Below the pieces are notes generated by a model. It saw only the letters and a program-made list of their open reading frames with translations. It had not been told where the DNA came from and did not search any database. Below are positions 19,856 through 31,335 of a stretch of 64,000 bases of DNA, piece by piece (the stretch's first letter is position 1; each line of letters starts with the position of its first letter). The stretch lies in the NCBI GenBank assembly GCA_945643635.1, contig CALZFC010000006.1:6236001-6300000 (forward strand). The letters are read 5' to 3'. The position numbers and the translations under genes were made by a program. Source of the DNA: Allodiplogaster sudhausi (taxonomy: Eukaryota > Nematoda > Chromadorea > Rhabditida > Diplogasteridae).

Positions 19856-20218
19856 CTTGAAATTAGTCAAAATTAAGTGAAATATGTATTTGGTAACTGC
19901 CTTCAAGGAAGACGCAACCATCAATCGGACATGACCAAAACATACACGGATATCCTTGATTACCCTGAAAAAAACCACGTATGTATATTAATGTCAATAT
20001 AAAGAATTTTTTAACAGGAATATTTAAATTTTCCGTGGTTTTGGGATATTATTATTATTGACTTTTTTTTTTAAAGTTTCCTAAAGGAGCTCGAAACCTA
20101 TTTATTTGAATTTTTCTCACATTTGTAGTCGCGACTCTCTAAATTAAATGCTTTCTCGCCCTCGCGTCTCATCCAAAAAGGCGCGAATTAAAGCGTGCGT
20201 TTTTGAGAGCCACCTTGA

Positions 20219-20355
20219 TATTGAAGGTGAGCGTGGGCGACCTCGTGGAGAAGTCGTGGTACGCGCTGTGCGTGGAGTGGGAGAACTAGTCGAGGCACAA
20301 CGAGACCATGTGCTCGGATTGCAGACTCTTTCGAACTCTCGACCGGGCGGGCCAG
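20219..20355 (+). pseudogene. Decayed exon fragment, unidentified
   Basis: The plus strand reads LKVSVGDLVEKSWYALCVEW then EN, a stop, and SRHNETMCSDCRLFRTLDRA. The NET glycosylation-like triplet and paired cysteines suggest an extracellular loop of a membrane protein. The internal stop argues for a pseudogene. It is preceded by a GGCGCGAATT motif near 20178. Confidence 0.35.
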
Positions 20356-20935
20356 GTAGTGCTTTAAGTTTTCGGAAGTCTAAAGGATTTACTATCGTCA
20401 TACTTTGTTCACATAATAGTTCCATTTTAAAACTGCATATGATCATGTGGTTCGCATATCAGATAGGTACTATTTTAAAGATTATTAATTGCCACCAACG
20501 ATTCGATGATGTCGACCTTGAGGAAATAAGGAAAAACAACCATAAGATTTTATAAAAATGCCTTACTACCAAATTCAATATTTATATAAGTGAAATTTTC
20601 CATTAGAACATTTAATTAAAACTATTTTTATGTATGTTTTTTTATATTCTTTAATCACCTAATAACCTTCTCCGTGTAAGGCCACGGGCACGACCGTCGA
20701 AGACAGAGCCAGACGGTCATCTTCCGTCTCCACTCCCTCGCTGACTTTCCCATCAAGTTGGATCTTAGAAGAAAATATTTTTTTAACCATCCCACAACAT
20801 TCTATTATTCATTACAAAAGAATGCAAAAAAGCAGTACATTCGAAGTTATGCTGTCATTATAGTGAATAATTTATTTATTCATAGTTTTTTTTATTATTA
20901 TTTTTGTTTTAATTTTAATTTTTTATATAAATTTC

Positions 20936-21015
20936 CTTAGATTAACGCTGACACTCCGCGGCGGCCCCGCTGTGCTGCAGATTAACGCTGACACTCCGCG
21001 GCGGCCCCCCCCGCG
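20936..21015. repeat. Two direct copies of a 38-bp GC-rich unit
   Basis: ATTAACGCTGACACTCCGCG then GCGGCCCC occurs at 20941 and 20980. The unit is far more GC-rich than its flanks. Confidence 0.8.
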
Positions 21016-21196
21016 CTTCTTTCTCGTGTCGGGGCCGAGCGAGCTCGAGGTGCGATTTGTAAAATAGTACACCCTTTTATTTTATGGAGATTTTACTGAT
21101 AAAAAAAAGAAATTTTTATGTACTTTAAAAAAAATAATAAGCCAAGATTTTAAATAAATTGTCTGCTAAGTAAGCGAGTTTTCCTCGTCTTTTCCA

Positions 21197-21330
21197 GGGT
21201 TCGTTCCCGAGCCTGCGGCAGTACACGAACTACGGTTGTCTGTGCGTGCTGGATGAGCCGCTTCTCTCCGGCTACTCCGCCATGGGCCGGCTCGTCTCCG
21301 GGCTCAGCATACACAAATGCTACTTTTGTC
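21197..21330 (+). pseudogene. Coding-like GC-rich fragment, unidentified
   Basis: After ttttccag the plus strand reads GSFPSLRQYTNYGCLCVLDE then PLLSGYSAMGRLVSGLSIHK. It looks like an exon by composition and acceptor. It may belong to the same decayed plus-strand gene as 19735-19855 and 20219-20355. Family unknown. Confidence 0.35.
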
Positions 21331-21689
21331 AGCTTTCAATCTATACTTTTATGTTTGATTCAGTATATTTGTTAAATAGTTTTTTTTACAATTTGATTCA
21401 TTATTGACAAAAACGTAATTTCTGAGATGCATGTGGTTTTTAGTTGCACCATTTATATATATTACGTAGAAACAAATGGCCAGATGATGATAGATCTCTG
21501 AATTGGAAAGTATAAATAGCTTTATGTACTGTTAGCAAAAAAGGATATTCAAAAAATCTTCGATTGCTGTGGCTTCTAACTTGATGTTGGCCTCTGTAGA
21601 ATATTGTCACTCTTCTCGCCTCTTGGCCCATATATTGTGTATTTGGGTGGAACAACCAAGAAGGAGGAAGAAGACATGACGCTGGATAG

Positions 21690-21790
21690 AAAGGGTGTGA
21701 ACGAGAGAGAGAGACAGAGAGACAGAGAGACAGAGAAAAAGGGAGAGATTGGAAAGGTGGAGAGAATAGTAGTGAGAGCGAAAGAGTGAA
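21690..21790. repeat. (GA)n/(GACA)n-rich microsatellite
   Basis: GA and GACAGA repeats on the plus strand; the minus-strand Ser/Leu-rich frame of 190 codons over this region is not credible. Confidence 0.85.
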
Positions 21791-22149
21791 AAGTGATTTC
21801 AATAGCTGACATCCTCCTCCATTGATGATTTGCCATACGTGTAACAGGACGCCCCACTAAAGTTACATATGTTAGATTCGCTCGCACTAAACACAATAGC
21901 TGACTACTGCCATGAATATAGATGTTTATAGTCAAGGCAATTCTTGGATAAGAGAGACCCATACTACGCAGCTTCTCGCCCCGCATTAAAGGATCACTCC
22001 GGCGAATGTTTTCGCGCCCGGTTAAAAATTGGTGTTTGAAAAAACCAACCCTTCTAAAATTCTTACAGTATTCGGGAGGGTGGAATTTTTTGGAACGCTG
22101 TGATTGTGTTGGATGTGTTCTAAATGGCAACACAGCGCTTCCATTCATT

Positions 22150-22565
22150 TTTATGTCTCTCTCTCTCCCTCTCTTCTACACTCTTTCTCTTAGAGTGAAC
22201 AATCGATTGCATTCATATCATCCCGTGCCCTCGTTCTCTGCCATGCCTGGCATGGGGAGGGAGGGTGGCTTAGCCATGATCATGAGCTCAAAGAACGATC
22301 GCAGGCGGAAAATGCACCGTAATCCCGAGCAAAAACTGTTAATATTTAACAAACTAAACATTGTTTTGAAACGGGACCACTTCCAATGTATGTTTCTGGC
22401 CGAACTTCACCGGACAAGAACATAAAACGAGAAGTTGTATATTCGCCGGAGAGGTCCATGTGGACGAGGAAGCATTATTTTTCTAGACGCAAAGGAAAGA
22501 AATGTGGTCAACTCGGCTCTTTCCACACCACACACTCTCACTCACTGAACTCTAATATTTTCAGA
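22150..22565. other. No gene recognised
   Basis: Mixed sequence between CT tracts. Plus-strand frames of 139 and 150 codons cross it but run straight into simple repeats and show no splice logic. Confidence 0.4.
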
Positions 22566-22569
22566 ATAC

Positions 22570-22755
22570 GTCCTCTCTCTCTCACTCTCTCTCTCTCGGT
22601 CTCTCTCTCGCTCTCTCTATCTTGCTCGCTCTCTTCCTCTCTTACCCAAATCTCTCCCCTTATCGTTCTCTCTCGATCTCTCTCTCTCTCTCTGTCTCTC
22701 GCACCCAATCTCTCTCTCTCTCTCTCTCTTACCTCACCCTCCTTTTCTCTCTCCT
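22570..22755. repeat. (CT)n-rich microsatellite
   Basis: CT repeats on the plus strand, about 185 bp. Confidence 0.9.
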
Positions 22756-22879
22756 TGTGGGTATTGCTGATGAAAATGAACGTTTCACTAACAATAAGAC
22801 GGCTGGCCTCGTACACGCACGCTCCTTTTTTCCTTTAGAAACGCCGCCAATTCCGCTTGTTTGTTGTCGATCCTTGAGA

Positions 22880-23015
22880 ACACAGAGAGAGATAGAGAGC
22901 AAAGAGAGAGAGAAAAAGAGGGAGAGAGGGAGAGAGAGAGAGAGAGCGAGAGAGAGAGAGAAAGGGAGGGAGAGAGAGCGCGAGGGAGAGAGAGAGAGAG
23001 ATGAAGAGCAAAGAG
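22880..23015. repeat. (GA)n-rich microsatellite
   Basis: GA repeats on the plus strand, 130 bp after the CT array, forming an imperfect inverted pair with it. Confidence 0.9.
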
Positions 23016-23628
23016 ATCTCTAAGAGTGATTCCGGAACAAATAGCGGACATGCACCACAAACCAAATTACATACGATATTCTCGAGGTCAGCAAACGTTT
23101 AGCAGAAGAAAGAAAAAGTTTCAAATGGCTAAAAACTTCAAAACCAATAAAAAATGATTCACTTTCAAAGAAGTCAGAAAAGGCAAAACCATAAGAAGTA
23201 AGTGAAAGACTCAGCCGTGATCCGCGAGTCAGGAACGGCTAATTATCGATTGATGAGAAAACTCTTCAATGTATTCAATGTTTGAAAAGACATACACCTA
23301 AAATGGCATACTTTGATATCCTTATGCGAGCGCTATATATGAGCCAACCAACGTGAGATAGGCCCGGAGTCGGACCTTCTTGAATTCGAGAAGTCAGTGC
23401 CCAAGAATTACAACAATATTTTATTTTATTTAAAGTAGCAATTGGGGGCAATCAGCAAGCATCGCCATGCTCTTCAGTCCATCTAATATAACAGCATTGA
23501 CAGCCAAAAGCACCTGGTAAACATTACGCAGAGGAAGTGGAACATTTTATTTAAAAAAAAAAACTGAATCTTATTTGCAAAAATGTATAAAAATTATCTG
23601 TGTTATGTTTATGTATATCGATCGATAC

Positions 23629-23754
23629 GACTACTCCCTGTCGAATCTGATTTACATCGAAGCTAGCGCCTTCCGAGCCACGGCGTCCGAGGCTTCTGCG
23701 AGTCTTCTTCCGCTTATCATTTTGTTACTCTCGGTTGGAGGCGCACCGAAATAA
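23629..23754 (+). pseudogene. Paralogous exon-like block, copy 1
   Basis: Reads DYSLSNLIYIEASAFRATAS then EASASLLPLIILLLSVGG and a stop. Two relatives lie at about 30205-30350 and 32250-32400. The shared pattern is a short polar start, an Ala-rich stretch and a hydrophobic segment. It could be an exon of a duplicated gene or a conserved part of a dispersed repeat. Confidence 0.4.
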
Positions 23755-23755
23755 A

Positions 23756-25659
23756 TCATCAAGATTAATATTCTTTGGCCTTCCGTTTAACTACCGGAGC
23801 CTATGCTTTATTGTCGACCAAAATTACTTTTGTCTATACTAGTAATAATTCTAGCCACTGTCTAATGTTGTTTTCTTCTAATTTATAACAGAGAGAATAT
23901 TATATGTGCGCACTTTTTAAATTGTTCGTTCAACTTTGGTTTGTTTTATAGAGAGAAAAATCACATTTGCTACCTCATTGATCTCTCAAATTTTCATGTC
24001 CAACTGTCATACTTCATACTTATTTTTATATGCATGCAAAGTGCCGGCAGTTTTGGCGGGTGCGATGAGTATTTATTTATTTTGAATTTCTGGACTCAGT
24101 TCTCCTATTTCTGATTTTGGTTGAAGATTTGTAACTGATCATCGAAACAAATGAGACCGATATGTAGTAATTTGATCTAACAATGATTTTTTTAACGGAA
24201 GGAAAGCTGAACAAAAAAGTGTGAGCTTTGCATGTATATCATATTTTATGTACCATTAAAGTTTTTAATATTTATTTTATTTTTAGCCGTATAAGAAAGT
24301 ATTCCAGATAAGTCGATTTTTGGTTAATAGACAATTTCTGTCTGGAAGATATCTCGATTATTGTCAGGTGATTTCCCTCTGAACCGAATACGAGAAGTCA
24401 ATCTAATTAGAAAGATTTTTTTTTGAAGATTTGTAGAGAAAAGATAATCATTGTACAAATTCTCTTTTGAAAACAGTTAAAAATTGCTCTAGCCATAATT
24501 AACTATTTTCATTAATAGTTATTAACTGTTTTCAGAGTAGAAATCGATCGATGCGCCTTTATGAGGAAGTCGAATTGGCTACTCTCGTTGCCTTATTTAT
24601 TTCAAGACGAACTATTCTTCTCCTGACTCTGCTGCGAAAGCAGCCATTTTAGTTATGGATCGATAAATGCGCTTGCACGGTGCCTCGGCGGCCGAAATGC
24701 GCCATTTTGACCCTACTAGCGCGCTTCATGTCAAAATATTGTAAAATAGGGGTACGGATTTCTGAATGAAAGGCATCTAGTTCGGGGTTAAAAAGGACGC
24801 TCCTTCATGTGGTACTTTCAGCTTTTTGACATGAAGGGTTTTTATGCCCCAAACGCACCACTCGAAATATTAAAATGCCAAAATCAGGCCTTTAATAAAA
24901 TTTTTTGCAAAATGTCATTAGGACCTTTTTTATGCGTCTTTCAACTCTGAATCGAACAAGAAATTCAAAATAAACATATGTTAACAACAAACAAAGTTAT
25001 GGTGATTTGAACTTTTTTGGGTTTTCGGTGCATATCCATGGTAAACTGAAGAAAATAATTTTTGAAAAATTTTTTTTGAGGTCTTTTTAGGATGCCTCAT
25101 AAGCCTTTAGATGGAAAAGAAAATCAAAAATAATTTTGTTCCCGACATGCCTTACATAGAGCCCTGGTCGAATCTCTCATCGTCAGATTGGCTCTCTTAA
25201 CCACTATACATAGACGAATTTTGAAAGAAATCAATACATAAAATAATAAAACTAAGCAGCATTTACTGTCCACATACTTTTCAATTTCGTTGAAAAATAG
25301 TCAATGAACTTTCGTAATCCTTCCTCATACAATTACTTGTCTCAATCTAGATATCTCGACAACGTGTTCCCTTGAACATCGTGAAGTTTATACAAATGAT
25401 ATACTTATTTATTTATTTGTTGACTTCATTGATTAATTATTTATTCATTATTTATTTAGTATGTTGTTTGTTTATTGCTACCATCGCATATAAGCAGACA
25501 TATACATGTGTGTGAAATAAACCACTTCATGTCATTGTTTTTTTTTACATTTCTTCTATAATGGTTAATATCGGATTAACTATTTCGCGGAAGAAAAAAA
25601 AAGTGAGTCGACCGGTGCTTTTCTGCAGCAAAGGAAGACATTGTAGTAGCGGGAGCTTT
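23756..25659. other. AT-rich stretch, no gene recognised
   Basis: No exon-like segment with splice sites was found on either strand. One block near 24720-25140 (TTTTTGACATGAAGGGTTTT and nearby) looks like a unique or foreign repeat fragment, but no second copy is present here. Confidence 0.45.
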
Positions 25660-25667
25660 GTCATGTC

Positions 25668-27057
25668 CAGGGATGTCCAAAGCGGGCCGAGCCCGGGCCG
25701 GGCCCTCGGCCCGGCCCGGCCCGTTGCTAATTTGGCGGGCCCGGGCCCGGCCCGGGCCGAGGTTACAAAGGTAGGGCCCAGCCCGGCCTGGCCCGCATGC
25801 ACCACGGGCCCGGCCCGGCCCGGCCCGCTTACCCTCGAGGCCCGGCCCGGCCCGGCCCGCGTTTTAAAAAATGGGCCCGGGCCTTGAACAATATGATGAA
25901 AGAAGCTATCAGGTGCTCAAAAAGCACCGCGCTTTCTTTTTATTGTTGCTGTTACAATTGCTTGTTTTAAACCTTAAATTTAGCAAGCATGGAGGAAGAG
26001 CCTGGAGTCATTATTGAGCTTGACGATCGGCCCCCTACTTGGCAACCACCGCAGAAGGCTGCCATCGAACTCACAAAAGATGAACTGGATCAAGTTGCCG
26101 CGTTCGAGCAGTCGTTGCTGGTCTACAAGGAGAAGAGCCGCGGCTTAATGGAAGTCTATTATCGCCCAGCTCACGATCTTCCACATGCAAAGACCACATT
26201 TCTTTCGTGCATCCGCTGCAATCCGCTTGTTTTCTTTAAAAGTACAGCGGGCGGCCACATCTCGTGAGTCTTTACAATGATTTATGTAGGAGTATCACTA
26301 TTTTCTCTATTAAGTCGGCATAATAAGCGTGTCCACGATGATGAGCCCTCGAGTTCACAGCCTTTGATCAAGAAACATTTTGTTGCTGCGACGTTGGGAC
26401 CGGAAGGGAAAAGGATTTTGACTCATGCACTGGGCCGCTATGCCATTAATAGCGGCTCTTCATTCAACTCTTTGTCATCTGCTGATTTTGCTGAGCTTTA
26501 CAAAGCTATTGTTCAGCTTCCGTTCGTTTTTTTTTCATTCTTCTGTCATTATAATCTTTTTTGTTACTTCAAGCAGCGCAACCGGAACAGCAGATGAGTT
26601 GCCATCTCGGCAGACAATCGCTCGCTCTGCGCAAACGATTGCAGCTGATGTACCTCGGTCAGTGCGTTATTGTTCCCTTGGAAGGCTAACAGCTTTACCA
26701 GTTGTTGATTTTATTGAAAATACTCGTAATACAATTGCTTCTACCATTTCAGAATTGCAGTATTTATTTGTCTTTGAGTTAATAAATGCTAACGTGTTAA
26801 AATAAATTCCAAGCAGAACGAAAAAATTTTGTTTTTCCTTATCATTAAAGCAGGCCCGGGCCGGGCCCGGGCCCGGCCCGGCCCGGCCCGCAAGGAATTT
26901 TACGGGCCCGGGCCCGGCCCGCCTTAATATTTTTAAACTTGGCCCGGCCCTTCCAACTGCGGGCCCGGCCCGGCCCGGCCCGTAAGGGTAGCGGGCCCGG
27001 CCCGGCCCGGCCCGCAAGGAAGGCGGGCCGGCCCGGGCCTGATTTTGGACATCCCTG
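25668..27057. mobile_element. hAT-superfamily DNA transposon, internally deleted
   Basis: The 8-bp target duplication GTCATGTC lies at 25660-25667 and 27058-27065. Terminal inverted repeats are CAGGGATGTCCAAA and its exact complement. CA...TG-type ends with an 8-bp duplication define hAT elements. Both subterminal regions (about 200 bp each) are dense arrays of GGGCC/GGCCCGG, a known habit of some hAT families. The interior encodes an N-terminal transposase part only. At 1,390 bp it is much shorter than an autonomous element, so it is a deletion derivative. Perfect target duplication and repeats imply recent insertion. Confidence 0.93.
25989..26805 (+). CDS. Truncated hAT transposase with BED zinc finger
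   Basis: Three exons 25989-26263, 26315-26521 and 26577-26805 join in phase to 236 aa. Residues about 68-103 form a BED-type finger: Cys-x2-Cys in LSCIRCNPLVFF, then GGHISRHNKRVH with the two His. Next come ALGRYAINSGSSFNSLSSAD and LPATGTADELPSRQT, which match the segment before the RNase-H-like catalytic core of hAT transposases (LPSR-T). The catalytic DDE residues and the C-terminal dimerisation domain are missing; after VPRSVRY the sequence jumps to unrelated FIENTRNTIASTISEL. A BED finger would bind the element's ends, so the product could still act as a repressor-like DNA-binding protein. Splice donor 2 (gttcgt) is weak. Confidence 0.72.
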
Positions 27058-27199
27058 GTCATGTCCTTCGCTATCTTCGCCGCCTTACAATTAGAATTGT
27101 ACAACTTGATTGTATATCGTTGCTTCCATTCTGAAAATTGAGGCATCATATAATGATGAAATTATTATTATTTTTTAAATTATTGATTTATGTTCTTTC

Positions 27200-28235
27200 T
27201 TCTACGTCTTGTTTTATGTCGAACAATCAACAACAGTAATTGTGACTACTGTCACCGAACAACATGCCATAACATTCACAAGAAACCACTGCTTTCGCTG
27301 CCGAGTGAGGAGAATAATGGTGAGGGGGCTTATTTGTATTCGTATAAAATTAAGAGTTTATTTATTTATCGTACACGAAAATAAAATTTCAAAGTGACCC
27401 CACAAACTCAAAGATAGTAACTGCAGGTGGAGCACGAATAAGATGCGAATGTTGTTCATTGATCGTAAAGCTGTTCTATTTTGTAAAAAAAGGGATTAGG
27501 TAGTCTCACTTTAGTTTCTGCCTTCCATCGTTGGCAATGTCACCTGAGCCATATTTATGGTATCGCTGTGCGATTTCGGTTGTTTATATAGTTCTTTTAA
27601 CTATTTATTTATATCTAATATAAATACTCTTGTAACAAAATATATGAATACATCATTTGTATAAAGCTCACGTTGTATAAGTATTGATACAAGTATTGTG
27701 CATAAGTAGTGAGTGCGAGAACCACTAGTAGTAGTTCACTGTACCTTCTTTCTGTTGCTTCCGAACTCCCTCGCCGTCTCGTACTCCAACTTCCACAGAT
27801 TTAGAAGACCGACTTAGTTAGTAAAATGCGAATCTGTTTACAAGGGCACTTTTCACACGGATAGAGCCCAATCGGTTGTTCCTTGTTCTCTCTATCTCTC
27901 TCTGTCTCTCTCTCTCTCTTTCTTTCTTTCCTGTTATATGTCACTCTCTCTCTCTCTCCCTCTTTTTCTCTCCACCCGTCGCCAATCATTTGAGCGGAAG
28001 ATTGGGGGGAGGGGGTAATCAATAGATCATCGGCACCCGCAAACAGATTTGCATTGCAAATTTTAAACAGAATTTCATTGTAGGAACGGGAATCATGATC
28101 ACATCTTCTCAATCATTTCAATCTTGTTTGGCGCATTTAATGGAGCCACTTCAACACTGACTGTTATGTGTTGCATTTGCAATGGGATTCGCAGCAATCA
28201 ATTGCTAAGTAGTATTCATTTCCAATGAAAGGCAT
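27200..28235. other. No gene recognised; contains a CT tract
   Basis: AT-rich DNA with a CT-rich microsatellite at 27885-27975. A minus-strand reading near 28020-28112 (RSYNEILFKICNANLFAGAD) looks mildly protein-like but runs into the CT tract and has no splice support. Confidence 0.4.
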
Positions 28236-28239
28236 TTAT

Positions 28240-28450
28240 ACTTTGCTCTCTCCCATCTATCCTTCGCAATTGTGGAGAACTAGAGGCCAAAGTGCCATTT
28301 AGTGGTGACAATTTTCTGGCCGGCGGTTTTCACGCGCTCTATCCCTATTCATAAGATCGCTACGCAATCTTTGATGATTTCTTTCCGAATCGAAACTGCC
28401 TTTTTATGAATATCTATGTGAAATCGCTGAGGTCGGTCAATCATAAACCC
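28240..28450. repeat. Dispersed repeat X, copy 1
   Basis: GACAATTTTCTGGCCGGCGG then GCGCTCTATCCCTATTCATA and CTTTTTATGAATATCTATGT. About 80-85% similar to 29585-29790 and more weakly to 34755-34930. There is no ORF; transposon class unknown. Confidence 0.7.
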
Positions 28451-28545
28451 TCGCTGCTGCTGAAAATGGCAGTGGAACACTTTATTTAAAAAAAAAGAAA
28501 ACTAATTGCAAATCATTTTATGTCTGTATGTACATACATATATAA

Positions 28546-28960
28546 TTGTTTTTTTTCTGTATAATTTTTAAAGTTCTCTTATTTATCATCCGTGAAATTA
28601 AGGGTTTATTCATCGACGTAGATAAAGTTAACAGTTTATTTATTTATCATAGACAAAAATTAGATTTAGAAGCAGACACACGACTTCAAAAAAATAATAA
28701 TGAAATTGTATTTGGAGCAGGAATACGATGCACACATTGCTTTTTTTATTTTATAGAAATAAATAGTTCCACTCTGTTTGCTTCTTTTGGTTCGATATTT
28801 AGTAATGTCTCACAATTAGTCATCACTACTGACCGATAAAACTAACCATAAGTCTTTTTTTCATTTTCTGACCGGCAGTTTTCGCAAGCCATAACCATAT
28901 TTGTAATTTCGCCCGTGTGAATATAGATGATTAGTAAAAGACAGGAGGCGTATTTATGTA
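28546..28960. repeat. Dispersed repeat Y, copy 1
   Basis: ATCCGTGAAATTAAGGGTTT, CAGTTTATTTATTTATCATA and GACCGGCAGTTTTCGCAAGC recur in the same order at 32875-33245. The plus-strand 97-codon frame in it is not thought to be a gene. Confidence 0.7.
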
Positions 28961-29177
28961 CATACCATGTAACAGTAGATGAATAAATCAATAAATGAAT
29001 ATATCATTAGTAAAAGTTTCACGATTTTCAATAGAATAACAATTTCAGAAATAAAAAAATCTACTGTTAATAAAAACCTACTGTTAATAAGAAGCACAAG
29101 TGTTCCATCTGGCAACTAAAAAATACACTTCTTTGCTACAGGAAAGCACCGGTCGAAAACAAAAGCGCAAACATTAG

Positions 29178-29240
29178 AATGAAATATTTTCCATACTTTT
29201 GCCAATTTTACAATGGCAAAAGTATGGAAAATATTTCATT
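29178..29240. repeat. Perfect 27-bp inverted repeat (hairpin)
   Basis: 29178-29204 (starting AATGAAATATTTTCCATAC) is exactly complementary to 29214-29240, with a 9-nt AT-rich loop. A perfect stem of this length points to a recent inverted duplication or a small-RNA-producing hairpin. Confidence 0.9.
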
Positions 29241-29584
29241 ACAAACCCTGTTTCTATTTTTGAAATTTTTTACATTATGTGTTTTGAACAGTCAATATTT
29301 AGAATAAAATATATATTTACAACAAACAATTGCAATATTTCCTGCACGCATTCGTTGCAACTTACTTTGAAAATTGTTTGTTACCTCGCGTGGCGTTTTA
29401 AAGACTTTTTTTCTTTATGTATATATGTTTATAATTGTAAATTTATTTATCGGACATAAAATGAAGATTTCGAACTTACAACAGAATTTCAGCAAACTGC
29501 ATTGACGCAACATCCGCAGGTATAGTGAGAATATAATGCAAGTATTCAAAATCAACTGCTAATCAATTCCAAAAAAAGTATTTA

Positions 29585-29790
29585 TTCTTTGATTTCTGCA
29601 TTTTATCTTTCGCAATTGGGGAGAACTGGAAGCCATTATGAAGTGACAATTTTCTGGCCGGCGGCTTTCGCGCGCTCTATCCCTATTCATAAGATCGATT
29701 TGCAATTTTTGATGATTTCTTTCCAAGTCGAAGCTGCCTTTTTATGAATATCTATGTATGTGAAAGAGCTGGGGTTGGTCAATCATTAAT
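29585..29790. repeat. Dispersed repeat X, copy 2
   Basis: Carries the same blocks as 28240-28450, including CTGGCCGGCGGCTTTCGCGC and GATTTCTTTCCAAG. Confidence 0.7.
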
Positions 29791-30204
29791 GAATAAATGT
29801 GTATGGACTTGAAGGGAGCACATTGAGAGAATGAGACAACAACAATATATGTATGTATGCAAATGAGGTGGGAATGCGAAACAGCATTTCTCATTGCTGA
29901 TTTCCACTTCTCCATCTTCCTAACACCCTCGCAGTCTCGTGCACCAACTACCAATAGATGAAGCTGGCCGACGTAGTAAAAGGCGAATGTGTTTTCCGTA
30001 GTGCGGAAAATCTCTATCGTACACTGAATCTTACGCGCTCATCTTGTACGAAGAAGATTGTTGTCATCACTATCTCTCCACTTGTGAATATTGCTGATGA
30101 AAATGACAGTGGAACGCTTTATTCCAAATTTGAAACCATATAAAAAATTTTAAAATTAAAATTGCAAGATTTTCCAAGTTTTGCATATATTTTTTATCGA
30201 TATT

Positions 30205-30350
30205 CGAAGCAAATTTCAGCAGACATTGCGACGAAGGCTCTTGAATCTGATGGACTACCGTGGCTTGCCGTGGCTTCTGGCGGCCGTGGCTTCTGCGAGC
30301 CTTTTTACGCTTTTGTTACTTGTGGTCGACACTCTCTCCCCTCTCGCGCG
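30205..30350 (+). pseudogene. Paralogous exon-like block, copy 2
   Basis: The in-register reading is RRLLNLMDYRGLPWLLAAVA then SASLFTLLLLVVDTLSPL, aligned with the blocks at 23629 and 32250 (SLSNLMD, AxAFRA, hydrophobic run). Upstream TTTTCCAAGTTTTGCATAT matches the region before the 32250 copy. It leads straight into a CT tract. Confidence 0.35.
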
Positions 30351-30425
30351 CTCTCTCTCTCTCTCAACATCTCTCTCTCTCGCTCTCTCTCTCCCTCATT
30401 TTTTCTCTCTCATTCTCGCTTAGTC
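30350..30425. repeat. (CT)n-rich microsatellite
   Basis: CT repeats on the plus strand. Confidence 0.9.
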
Positions 30426-30654
30426 TTTATTCCTCGCTCCTCTGCTCTCACCTCACTGACCTTCTTTCATTATCTTTTCTCTACTACTCCTGCTTGTGAT
30501 TTTATTCAAACCAAAAATTCTAATGAGAATTACTGCACCTATCCAAAATACCAGAGTTTGCTCTAATTATAAGAACATCAGACCTTAATATCAGGTCTAA
30601 CGGCGGCTGCCTGGCTCTCCAGTGTTTGGCAGTGCTCTGACCTGTAACTCACCA

Positions 30655-30715
30655 TCCATGAAGGCTCCGCTTCCTAAGGGGGTCTTTTCCTTCACGTCGA
30701 GCAAAAACCCCTTTG
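30655..30715 (-). other. Possible short minus-strand exon
   Basis: Between an acceptor-like ccaacaaag and a good donor gtgagt the minus strand reads GFLLDVKEKTPLGSGAFMD. The LGSGAF phrase recalls a protein-kinase glycine loop, but the following residues do not continue that fold. Isolated and unproved. Confidence 0.2.
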
Positions 30716-31254
30716 TTGGATCCTAGAACATCAGCGCTCACTAAACAAGTTCTCATGAGGCTATTTATATGTTTATTTTTTTTTGTTATGCTTTAATCTT
30801 ACATATATGAAATTATGGGATTATTTGCTCCACTTCGATCGCTCGTAATGTCTTCGTCATTTTCGGCGACAACTGGATGTAAGCACATTTTGAAGAATTG
30901 ATAATTAGCTGAACGGTAGTTTTTTTTGCTAACTATGACCATATTTACTATAAGATCGCTGCGACTGCTGAGAGAGAGAGAGTGAGAGAAAAAAACAAGA
31001 GAAAAGAGTGACACGAGAGAAAAGGAAGCAAGAGAACAAGTAATAATAGTTGGACACAGAAGAACAGAGCGAATAAAAAATGAAAAAAGAACAATATAAA
31101 TAGTAAAATAATTTCACCATCATTTACATAAATATGTGGTTTTCGGAGACATGCTCATTTATTCTTCAGCGATCAGACGACGAGTTGCCGATATCGAAAG
31201 GAAAAAAAACAGTTCTAGGGATGTGACAGTGACTTGTATATGCATATTTACCAT

Positions 31255-31335
31255 ATGAGAGAGAGAGAGGGGGAGAGAGAGAGAGCGAGAGAGAGATACA
31301 AAAGATAGGGAGAGAGAAGGAGAGATAAGAGAGAA
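31255..31335. repeat. (GA)n-rich microsatellite
   Basis: GA repeats on the plus strand; a smaller one lies at 30970-30990. Confidence 0.85.

Noticed and set aside
21576..22148. 190-codon minus-strand open frame
   Set aside because: No splice sites, no domain-like pattern, and it ends in a simple repeat; codon composition is not like the supported exons.
25545..25887. Gly/Pro/Ala-rich open frames on both strands
   Set aside because: These are the GC-rich subterminal arrays of the hAT element.
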